Below are positions 56,201-62,854 of a stretch of 64,000 nucleotides of DNA, piece by piece. This DNA comes from Streptomyces sp. NBC_01255 (lineage in GTDB: Bacteria; Actinomycetota; Actinomycetes; Streptomycetales; Streptomycetaceae), in assembly GCF_036226445.1 (NCBI RefSeq), contig NZ_CP108474.1, forward strand, positions 2,914,001 to 2,978,000, in the 5' to 3' direction. Under the pieces are notes generated by a model. That model searched no databases. It was given only the letters and a program-made list of their open reading frames with translations, and was not told the origin of the DNA. The first letter of the stretch is position 1; every line of letters begins with the position of its first letter. Position numbers and translations under genes: made by a program.

Positions 56201-56705
56201 CGGTGATCAGGGTCGGGAACGACTTGGTCAGCGCCGGGTACGGGCCGGGGGCCTCGCGCAGCACGCGCGCGGCGAGCTGGTAACGGGTGGCGTCGGCGAG
56301 GAGCCGGGCGGTGGGCTCCAGGCCGATGCGGAGGCCGTGGTCGGTGAGGAGCTGCCCGGCGAAAGCGTGGTACGTGGAGATGCGGGGCTCGCCGGGGGGA
56401 TCGTCCGGGTCGATGACGTCGGGGTCGGTGACGCCGGCGCGGACGAGGGCGGTGCGGACGCGCTCGGCGAGCTCGCCCGCGGCCTTGTTGGTGAAGGTGA
56501 GACCGAGGACCTGCTCGGGGGCGACCTGCCCCGTCCCGACCAGCCAGACCACGCGGGCGGCCATCACCGTCGTCTTGCCGGAGCCGGCTCCGGCCACGAC
56601 GACCTGCGGGGCGAGCGGCGCGGTGATGCAGGCCGTCTGCTCCGGGGTGAACGGGATGCCGAGGAGCTCCTTGAGCTGCTCGGGGTCGGTGAGGTGTGCG
56701 GTCAC
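53283..56705 (-). CDS. adnB: UvrD/AdnB-like helicase with RecB-type nuclease domain
   Basis: 1140 residues. The N-terminal SF1A motor has Walker A AGAGSGKTT (38-46), LDEYQDTS, GDPCQAIYGWRGAS, SENRRSGGRLL, VLTAHKSKGLEWD and LGYVTFTRPR. The C-terminal PD-(D/E)xK domain reads RGRIDAVYRDPDTGAYEIVDWKTSHH, with LQLAIYRLAW beyond. It would pair with the product of 58623-62096 as the AdnAB double-strand-break resection machine of actinobacteria. A Pro/Glu-rich stretch (about 825-900) contains a palindromic DNA repeat. The A/B naming follows operon order only. Confidence 0.9.
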   Translation of the reverse strand: MTAHLTDPEQLKELLGIPFTPEQTACITAPLAPQVVVAGAGSGKTTVMAARVVWLVGTGQVAPEQVLGLTFTNKAAGELAERVRTALVRAGVTDPDVIDPDDPPGEPRISTYHAFAGQLLTDHGLRIGLEPTARLLADATRYQLAARVLREAPGPYPALTKSFPTLITDLLALDGELAEHLVRPRDLTAYDSELLTALAGAKLSNAELRKIPEATAARRELLDLVVRYRAAKRSRDLLDFGDQIALSAELATTRPEVGGLLREEFRVVLLDEYQDTSVAQRLLLSGLFGQGTGHAVTAVGDPCQAIYGWRGASVANLDDFPEHFPGADGSPASRYSLSENRRSGGRLLDLANRLAAPLRAMHAGVEALRPAPGAEKDGSVRIALLPTHAEEIDWLADSLAHLVRTGREPGEIAVLCRTATDFPAIHAALVARDVPVEVVGLSGLLHLPEIADLVAVCEVLQDPGANASLVRLLTGPRWRIGPRDLALLGRRARLLVHRGGDDPDPEQRLAAAVEGVDPAEVISLADALDTFLDSGGATDDGLPFSTEARVRFARLAAELRSLRTSLADPLMDVLHRILGATGLEVELSASPHALAARRRETLSNFLDIAAGFASLDGEASLLAFLGFLRTAVQFEKGLDNALPGGENTVKVLTAHKSKGLEWDVVAVPGLVAGAFPSARAREAWTSQPQVLPHALRGDADTLPGIDTWDAKSLTSFKNAMRDHQHTEELRLGYVTFTRPRSLLLGSAHWWGPSQKKPRGPSDFLQALYDHCEAGHGDIESWAETPEPDAENPSLTENTKDEAWPLPLDAEALTRRRAAAEAVRTRLWAYVPPSWGHLPGEALGEGGHNPPSAAPDRLDPAPEDLWSDDEEPVWDEETLPEDTHADAVPAPRQPEAPPSEPYTELTPEDARTIASWDRDLTALTTELRRARATTRDVLLPPYLSASQVLRLAADPDGFAQDLARPMPKPPQPAARRGTRFHAWVESRFEELPLPFLGPEDLPGGEDFAGEPEILDERDLDDLKEAFARTPYAHRSPYRVEVPVHLTLAGRVVRGRIDAVYRDPDTGAYEIVDWKTSHHRTADPLQLAIYRLAWAEQHDLAPDEVTAAFVYVRTGEVARPARLPGRAELEAILLGGAPSGAG
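54161..54228. repeat. Palindromic repeat, copy in adnB
   Basis: About 68 bases starting GGTTGTGCCCACCCTCCCCC and including CGCCTGGGAGGT. The first 40 bases match the copy in adnA (60591) with one or two differences; the rest is similar with small indels. It encodes the PPSWGHLPGEALGEGGHNPP segment of AdnB. Confidence 0.88.
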
Positions 56706-56777
56706 CTCAAAGAGGCTAACGCGACCGACTGACAGTGCGGCCCGGCCCGCCTCTCACCAGGGCCTCCCGCGAGCGGC

Positions 56778-57614
56778 TCAGGCGGGCTGGCCGGGGTCCA
56801 GCTTCGACAGGTCCACCGTCTCGTCGGCGGGCGGGACGACCACGTCGACCGGCTTGTCGTAGTCGGAGAGCATCACGGAGCCGGGTTCGTCACCGCCCGT
56901 CTTGACCATCTTGAGGATGTAGGGCTTGCCCTCCCGGGAGACGGAGACGGTGGACGTCTCGCCGCCGGTCTTCTTCTTCACCAGCGTCGCGACGGGGGTG
57001 TCGTCCACCTCGCCGTCAGGCCCGCGCACCAGACCGCTGCGCTCCGCCTTGTCCTTGTCGAGGTCGGCGAGGAGCCCCTTCAGGTCGCAGACGCCGCCGA
57101 GGTCGTCGCTGCCCGCCTGTCCCGGGGCGATCTTCAGCCAGCGGCCCTTGACGAGCTCGATCGTGGCGTCGATCTGTGGCTCGGGCATTCCCTGGGAGGC
57201 CATGGAGACGCGCCAGAAGGCCTCGTCGCCCTTCATGTACGTGATGTCGTCGACGCGGCGCAGTTCGGCGGTGCCGCCGTCGATCTTCATCACGCCGGTG
57301 CATTCGTCGCGGTCGTTGACGGCGAAGTCGATGTCGAGCGGCTGCCCGTCGGCGGCGACCCGGCCCTTCATGCGGAGCGAGGTCGCGGACTGGGTGGCGG
57401 TGACCGCCCGCTCGGCGATCTCGTCGGGGGTGAGGTCCGCGAAGGGGTCGGGGGACGGCGTCGGGGCCGGGGCCCGGACCGCCGCCGGGGCCTGGACCGC
57501 CGCCGGGGCCACCGCTGCCGGTGCCGGCGCCGCCCAGGCCGCCGCCGGCGCGGGACCCACGAGGGCGGCGGCGCAGACGACGGCCGCGGCGCGAAGCTTT
57601 CGGTGGGACGCCAT
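56778..57614 (-). CDS. Secreted LppX/LolA-like protein, paralogue 1
   Basis: 278 residues. The signal peptide (LRAAAVVCAAALVGPAPAAA) has no lipobox Cys, followed by an Ala/Pro tract. The mature domain (DPFADLTPDEIAERAVTATQ, TYMKGDEAFWRVS, KGRWLKIAPGQ, CDLKGLLADLDKD, GKPYILKMVKTGG, YDKPVDVVVPPADETVDLSK) aligns throughout with the next gene. The fold resembles LolA/LppX-like lipoproteins; ligand unknown. ATG 57614 has GAGGAGG seven bases away. It lies 72 bases upstream of adnB. Confidence 0.85.
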   Translation of the reverse strand: MASHRKLRAAAVVCAAALVGPAPAAAWAAPAPAAVAPAAVQAPAAVRAPAPTPSPDPFADLTPDEIAERAVTATQSATSLRMKGRVAADGQPLDIDFAVNDRDECTGVMKIDGGTAELRRVDDITYMKGDEAFWRVSMASQGMPEPQIDATIELVKGRWLKIAPGQAGSDDLGGVCDLKGLLADLDKDKAERSGLVRGPDGEVDDTPVATLVKKKTGGETSTVSVSREGKPYILKMVKTGGDEPGSVMLSDYDKPVDVVVPPADETVDLSKLDPGQPA

Positions 57615-57725
57615 GCGAGCCTCCTCGCGGATTCCCCGAGTCCCCCGACCCTTGTCCACCAGGGTCGCCCCACACGCGCGTGCCCGCGACCGGGCGCGGC
57701 GGGTGGGGCGGATGGGGCGGGTGGG

Positions 57726-58484
57726 TCAGGAGGCGCCGGCGAGCTCCGCCATGTCGACGACCTCGTCGGCCGGGGGCGCGGTGACGGTGACCGGCTTGTC
57801 GTACTCGGTGAAGGTGACCGTGCCGGGCTCCTTGCCGCCGGCCTCCACGACACGGAGGATGTACGGCTTGGCGGAGTCCTTGGCCACGTAGAAGGTCGTG
57901 GTCTCGTCCTTCGCGCCCTTCTTCGTGAGGGTGGCGGCGGGCGTGCCGTCGACGTCGGCGTCGGCGCCGCGGGTCAGGCCCTTGCGCGGGGTGTCCTCGT
58001 CCATGTCCTTGACGATGGTCTTGAGGTCACAGAAGGCGTCGGGGCCTTCGTCCCCGGCAGGCATCTTCATCCAGCGGCCCTTGAGCAGCGTGGCCATGGC
58101 GCCGGCCTCCTCCGCCGAGCCGCCCTCATCGCCGGCGGTGGAGCTCCAGAAGGCGTCGTCGCCCTTCATGTAGCTGACGCCGCCGGTGCCGATCATCTCG
58201 GCCTTGCCGCCCTTGCCGCCCGCCTGCATCGACCCCTTGCAGGAGCCCTTGTCGTCGACGGAGAAGTCGACCGTCATCTCCTGGCCGTCGGTCTTGCCCT
58301 TGCCGTTCATGTGGAAGGAGGTGGCCGCCTTCGTGGTCGCGACCGCCTTGTCGGCGATGGCGTCGGCCGTGAGTCCCGCGAAGGGGTCGGCGGCCTTGTC
58401 GTCGCCCTGGGAACAGCCCGTGACACCCGCGACCACGGCCACACAGACCGTCGCCGCAACCCAGAGCTTCCGATTGGCCTTCAT
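57726..58484 (-). CDS. LppX/LolA-like lipoprotein, paralogue 2
   Basis: 252 residues with a lipoprotein signal ending in VTGC (Cys24), so membrane anchored. The mature domain repeats the pattern of the neighbouring gene (DPFAGLTADAIADKAVATTK, SYMKGDDAFWSS, KGRWMKMPAGDEG, CDLKTIVKDMDED, AKPYILRVVEAGG, YDKPVTVTAPPADEVVDM). GAGGAG precedes the ATG by seven bases. The pair are tandem duplicates; only this one retains the lipid anchor. Confidence 0.88.
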   Translation of the reverse strand: MKANRKLWVAATVCVAVVAGVTGCSQGDDKAADPFAGLTADAIADKAVATTKAATSFHMNGKGKTDGQEMTVDFSVDDKGSCKGSMQAGGKGGKAEMIGTGGVSYMKGDDAFWSSTAGDEGGSAEEAGAMATLLKGRWMKMPAGDEGPDAFCDLKTIVKDMDEDTPRKGLTRGADADVDGTPAATLTKKGAKDETTTFYVAKDSAKPYILRVVEAGGKEPGTVTFTEYDKPVTVTAPPADEVVDMAELAGAS

Positions 58485-58622
58485 CCACGTACTCCTCAGC
58501 GTTTTTCACAGCTTGTCTTCACAGCGCCCTTATGCGGGACGCCGTGAAGAGTGACGTGCGAAAGCGAACAAAGGATGTACGAAACGGAACGTGATGCTCC
58601 GCACAGCGTGTCGCTCGACTCG

Positions 58623-61600
58623 TCACTCGACGATCTGGCGGCCCTCCGGCTGGGCGCTGCACGAGGCGCGGAAGGCGCAGTTCGCGCAGTGCTGGCCGGT
58701 GGTGGGGGTGAAGCGCTCGTCGAGGACCCGGCCGGCGGCGGTGGCGAGCAGGTCGCCGACCCACTCCCCTTCCAGGGGTTCCTGGGCCTGGACCTTCGGC
58801 AGGGCGTCGCCGCCCTCCTTCTTCGGGGCGGCCTGCCGCAGCTGTACGAGTTCGGCGCCGCCCGGCTCCGGCCGTTGCCCGTCGAAGACCTCGTCGAGGG
58901 CTCCCTCCCGGACCGCGAGCTGGTAGACGGCGAGCTGTGGGTGGTGGGCGACCTCGTCCCGGGTGGGGGCCGCCTTGCCGGTCTTGAAGTCGACGACGTA
59001 CGCGCGGCCGTGCTCGTCGGTCTCGACGCGGTCCATGGAGCCGCGGATGCGGACCTCGTACTCCCCCGCCTCCAGGGTCACGTCGAAGCCGTGCTCGGAG
59101 GCGGCGGGGGTGCGGCCGCCGCGGTCCATGACATGCCACTGCAGGAAGCGTTCGAGCGCCACGCGCGCGTGGGCCTTCTCCTGGGCCGACTTCCAGGGGG
59201 CGTCGAAGGCGAGGGCGTCCCAGACGGAGTCCAGGCGGGCCATGAGGACGTCGAGGTCGGCCGGGGTGCGGCCGGAGGCGACCTCGTCGGCGAGGACGTG
59301 CACGACGTTGCCGAAGCCCTGGGCGGCGGTGGCGGGGGCCGCGGCCTTGACCTCGCGGCCCAGGAACCACTGGAGGGAGCAGGTGGTGGCGAGGTTCTCC
59401 AGGGCGCTCGGCGAGAGGGCGACGGGCAGGTCGCGGTCGCGCAGCGGCACCGTGCTGTGCGTCGGCTCGAACAGGCCCCACCAGCGGTCCGGGTGCGCGG
59501 CGGGCACCAGCGGCTGGCCGTCCTCGTCGGCGAGCGCGGCGAGGGAGGCGAGGCGGTGGGCGGCGGCGTCGCGGAGCTCGGGCGAGGCGGCCGGGTCGAC
59601 GGTCGTCGCCCGGAGCTCGGCGACCAGGGCGGAGACGGCGAGGGGGCGGCGGGGGCGGCCGGGCACCTCCGTCGGCTCGACGCCGAACTCGGTGAGGAAA
59701 CGGGAGGGCTGGTCGCCGTCCTCCGCCGGTGCCTTCACGGCGGTGACGACGAGGCGGTCGCGGGCGCGGGTGGCGGCCACGTAGAACAGGCGGCGCTCCT
59801 CGGCGAGGAGGGCGCCCGGGGTGAGGGGCTCGGCGAGGCCGTCGCGGCCGATGCGGTCGGCTTCGAGGAGGGAGCCGCGGCGGCGCAGGTCCGGCCAGAG
59901 GCCTTCCTGGACGCCGGCGACGACGACGAATCCCCATTCGAGGCCCTTGGAACGGTGGGCGGTCATGAGGCGGACGGCGTCGGGGCGGGTGTGGCGGCGG
60001 GTGAGGGTGTCGGCGGCGATGTCCTGGGCGTCGAGCTCTTCGAGGAAGTTGAGGACACCGCGGCCGCCGACGCGCTCCTCGGCGCGGGCGGCGGTCTCGA
60101 AGAGGGCGCACACGGCGTCGAGGTCCCGGTCGGCGTTCCGCCCGGCGGGCCCGCCGCGCAGGGCGGCGCGCTCCAGGCGCCCCGGCCAGGGGGTGCCGTT
60201 CCAGAGGACCCAGAGGGCTTCCTCGGCGGTGCCGCCGGCGCCGAGGAGGGTGCGGGTCTCGCGGAGGAGCTCGCCGAGGCGGCGGGCGCCGCGGGCGTAC
60301 GAGGGGTCGTGGGCGACGAGGCGCTCGGGCTCGGCGAGCGCGCGGGCGAGGAGGACGTCGGAGGGGGGCGGGAGCTTGTTCCCGCCGGCTCGCTCCTCGT
60401 CGCGGAGGGCGCGGCCCAGGCGCCTCAGGTCGGCCGGGTCCACCCCTGCGAGGGGGGAGGCGAGCAGTTCGAGCGCGGTCTCGACGGTGAGCCAGCCGGC
60501 GGTGTCGGCCGGCCCGGCAGCCTCCTCCGCGGCCGCGGGGCCGTCGGGGGAAAGGTCCGAAAGGTGCGCCGCCGGTGCGGCGCCGTCGTGGGTTGTGCCC
60601 ACCCTCCCCCAGAGCTCCGCCTGGGAGGTACCTCCAGCCCCGGCGGGGCGCATGCCCGCAACCGGGTCCGGCGTAGGCGCGGGCTCGCCCGCGACCAGGG
60701 CCTGCGGGGGCGGGCCGCCCGGCCTCGCCACCGCGCGCAGCGCGAGCAGCAGTGGGGCGACGGCGGGTTCGTGGCGGAGGGGGGTGTCCGCGGCGTCCGT
60801 CTCGACCGGGACGCCCGCCGAGGTGAGCGCCCGGCGGAGGGACGGGAGCGCCGCGGCGGCGCGGGTGAGGACGGCCATGTCCTGCCAGGGGACGCCGTCC
60901 TCCAGGTGCGCCCGGCGCAGCAGGTCGGCGATGTTCTCGGCCTCCGCCGAGGCCGTGGGGTACGTGTACGCCTCCGCCCGGCCCCCGTCCCGCGCCGCCG
61001 CGAGCTCGCGGTGCGCCCGGACCTTGGCGGCGGGGAGGCGGGTCAGCGGCATCCGCTGGGTGAGGAGCCGGGTCGCCCCGAGGAGCTCCGCGCCCGCGCG
61101 GCGGGAGGTGCGCAGGACGCGCACGTCGTTGCCGCCGAATGCGGCCGGGAAGTCGAGGATGCCGTTCACGTCGGCGCCCCGGAAGGCGTAGATGGACTGG
61201 TCCGGGTCGCCGAAGGCGACGACCGTGCTCCGCCCGCCGCCCGTGAGGGCGTGCAGGAGCCGGACCTGCGCCGGGTCGGTGTCCTGGTACTCGTCGACGT
61301 ACACCGCGTCGTACGCGGGCAGCGTGACGCTCCCGGCGAGCAGCACCGCCCGGTGGACGAGTTCCGTGTAGTCGAGGACGCCCTGGAGGTCGAGGACGTC
61401 GAGGTACTCGGCGAGGAAGCCGGCCGCCGCCTTCCAGTCCGGGCGGCCGACGCGCTCGGCGAAGCGGGCGAGCGCGTCCGGTCCGAGGCCCAGCTCGCGC
61501 GAGCGCGCGAGGACGGCCCGCACCTCGTCGGCGAAGCCGCGGGTGGTGAGGCAGGCGCGCAGTTCGTCGGGCCAGCCGACCCGCCCGAGGCCGGCCTTCT

Positions 61601-62096
61601 CCAGGTCGATCTGGCCGGCGAGCAGCTCGCGCACGGCGAGGTCCTGCTCGGGTCCCGAGAGCAGCCGCAGCGGTTCGGCGAAGAGCTCGGCGTCCTGGTG
61701 GGCGCGGATCAGGGCGTAGCAGTACGAGTGGAAGGTCGTCGCCTGCGGCGGGCGGCGACCGCCGAGCCGGGTGGCCATCCGGTCGCGGAGTTCGACGGCG
61801 GCCTTGCGGCTGAAGGTGAGGACGAGGAGCCGTTCGGGGTCGGCGCCCCGTTCCATCCGGGCCGCGACGGCCTCGACCAGCGTCGTCGTCTTTCCGGTGC
61901 CGGGTCCGGCGAGGACGAGGAGCGGTCCGCCGGTGTGGTCAACCACTTCCCGCTGGGCTGCGTCCAGCTGAGGGGGATCCAGCGGGGCCGGCGCGGTACG
62001 CACCAGTCGGTACGCGCCCGGGGTCCGCTGCCGGCCCGGACCCGGGTACGGCTGTCCCTGGTGCGGCGTGTGCCGGGTGGTGGAGGAGGAGCTCAC
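58623..62096 (-). CDS. adnA: UvrD/AdnA-like helicase with RecB-type nuclease domain and iron-sulfur cysteines
   Basis: 1157 residues from GTG 62096. Motor motifs: AGPGTGKTTT (about 64-71), VYVDEYQDTDPAQV, GDPDQSIYAFRGAD, LMTAHRSKGLEWGF and LFYVAATRAR. The C-terminal nuclease has IRGSMDRVETDEHGRAYVVD followed by FKTGK, plus a Cys near TCSLQWFLG and C-x2-C-x5-C in HCANCAFRASC, the Fe-S staple of AddB-type nucleases. Start uncertain: ATG 62144 is in frame but neither start has a good SD. Encoded upstream of adnB, with two lipoprotein genes in between. A palindromic repeat lies within the gene. Confidence 0.9.
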   Translation of the reverse strand: MSSSSTTRHTPHQGQPYPGPGRQRTPGAYRLVRTAPAPLDPPQLDAAQREVVDHTGGPLLVLAGPGTGKTTTLVEAVAARMERGADPERLLVLTFSRKAAVELRDRMATRLGGRRPPQATTFHSYCYALIRAHQDAELFAEPLRLLSGPEQDLAVRELLAGQIDLEKAGLGRVGWPDELRACLTTRGFADEVRAVLARSRELGLGPDALARFAERVGRPDWKAAAGFLAEYLDVLDLQGVLDYTELVHRAVLLAGSVTLPAYDAVYVDEYQDTDPAQVRLLHALTGGGRSTVVAFGDPDQSIYAFRGADVNGILDFPAAFGGNDVRVLRTSRRAGAELLGATRLLTQRMPLTRLPAAKVRAHRELAAARDGGRAEAYTYPTASAEAENIADLLRRAHLEDGVPWQDMAVLTRAAAALPSLRRALTSAGVPVETDAADTPLRHEPAVAPLLLALRAVARPGGPPPQALVAGEPAPTPDPVAGMRPAGAGGTSQAELWGRVGTTHDGAAPAAHLSDLSPDGPAAAEEAAGPADTAGWLTVETALELLASPLAGVDPADLRRLGRALRDEERAGGNKLPPPSDVLLARALAEPERLVAHDPSYARGARRLGELLRETRTLLGAGGTAEEALWVLWNGTPWPGRLERAALRGGPAGRNADRDLDAVCALFETAARAEERVGGRGVLNFLEELDAQDIAADTLTRRHTRPDAVRLMTAHRSKGLEWGFVVVAGVQEGLWPDLRRRGSLLEADRIGRDGLAEPLTPGALLAEERRLFYVAATRARDRLVVTAVKAPAEDGDQPSRFLTEFGVEPTEVPGRPRRPLAVSALVAELRATTVDPAASPELRDAAAHRLASLAALADEDGQPLVPAAHPDRWWGLFEPTHSTVPLRDRDLPVALSPSALENLATTCSLQWFLGREVKAAAPATAAQGFGNVVHVLADEVASGRTPADLDVLMARLDSVWDALAFDAPWKSAQEKAHARVALERFLQWHVMDRGGRTPAASEHGFDVTLEAGEYEVRIRGSMDRVETDEHGRAYVVDFKTGKAAPTRDEVAHHPQLAVYQLAVREGALDEVFDGQRPEPGGAELVQLRQAAPKKEGGDALPKVQAQEPLEGEWVGDLLATAAGRVLDERFTPTTGQHCANCAFRASCSAQPEGRQIVE
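60591..60660. repeat. Palindromic repeat, copy in adnA
   Basis: Starts GGTTGTGCCCACCCTCCCCC like the copy in adnB, with CGCCTGGGAGGT in the centre. Here it is read in another frame and encodes GMRPAGAGGTSQAELWGRVG. It sits in a low-complexity Ala/Gly/Pro linker between motor subdomains. Confidence 0.88.
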
Positions 62097-62173
62097 GTGG
62101 TTCGCCGGTCCTGGGGGATGTGGTGGTGCGGGTGAGGCGCCCATGCGCGGCGGCCGTCGCCGCGGAAGACGCG

Positions 62174-62185
62174 AACGTCGACGTT
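62174..62185. promoter_or_regulatory. Palindrome upstream of adnA
   Basis: AACGTCGACGTT is a perfect 12-bp palindrome in the 224-base gap between adnA and the ATL gene. It is not a good LexA box (GAAC-N4-GTTC spacing is not met). No function assigned. The rest of the gap, 62200-62290, is a GCCGTAC/GCGCCG-rich stretch with no other clear signal. Confidence 0.35.
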
Positions 62186-62320
62186 ACGCGAAACGGACCG
62201 CCGCCGAGCCGTACTCCGTCGCGGATCCCGAGCCGTACCCCGTACCGGCGCCGGCGCCGTACGCCGTGCCGCGTCCGCTCCACCGGGCCCGCGCGGCCCG
62301 TACCCCCCGGGGCTCCGGTC

Positions 62321-62677
62321 TCAGGTGTGAGTTCCGTCCCAGCGGGCCCGCCGCATGTCGATCCGCGGTACGTGTCCCTCGGCCGCCGGGCCCGCCTCGC
62401 GCAGCGGGGTGCCCTCCTCGCGGTAGTGGCCGAGGGCCCGCAGCTCGTGCCCGGGGAGCAGCGTCCCGTCCGCGCGGACCACGCGCCACCACGGCGCCGT
62501 CCCGCCGTACAGGGCCATCACGCGGCCGACCTGACGCGGCCCTCCCTCGCCCAGCCATTCGGCCACGTCGCCATAGGTCATCACGCGGCCGGGCGGGATC
62601 CCGTCGGCGACGTCGAGCACCCGCTCCGCGTACTCGGGCAGTTCTCCGGTGTCCCCCACGGGTTCCTCCAGGCTCAT
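62321..62677 (-). CDS. Alkyltransferase-like protein (MGMT fold, lacks catalytic Cys)
   Basis: A 118-residue protein with the O6-alkylguanine-DNA-alkyltransferase DNA-binding fold (GRVMTYGDVAEWLG, PRQVGRVMAL). The PCHRV active-site motif is replaced by PWWRV (62-66), so it cannot accept alkyl groups. ATL proteins instead flag O6-alkylguanine for nucleotide excision repair. ATG 62677 is used; an ATG nine bases earlier is possible. Same strand as and upstream of adnA. Confidence 0.9.
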   Translation of the reverse strand: MSLEEPVGDTGELPEYAERVLDVADGIPPGRVMTYGDVAEWLGEGGPRQVGRVMALYGGTAPWWRVVRADGTLLPGHELRALGHYREEGTPLREAGPAAEGHVPRIDMRRARWDGTHT

Positions 62678-62854
62678 CCGTCTCATCCTGCCTCACCCCA
62701 CCGACATGGCCCTGATGCCTCCACGCGGCGGCTCTTCGTGCCACCATCGTCCGGGCGGTGACTGGTGATACGAGATCAAGAGCGACAAATACAAGAACAA
62801 GAACGAGAACAAGAGCAAGACCGGGAACGACACGACGCGCATGCAGAGACGGAC

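Noticed and set aside
62145..62200. LexA box upstream of adnA
   Set aside because: AACGTCGACGTT does not keep the GAAC-N4-GTTC spacing of actinobacterial SOS boxes.
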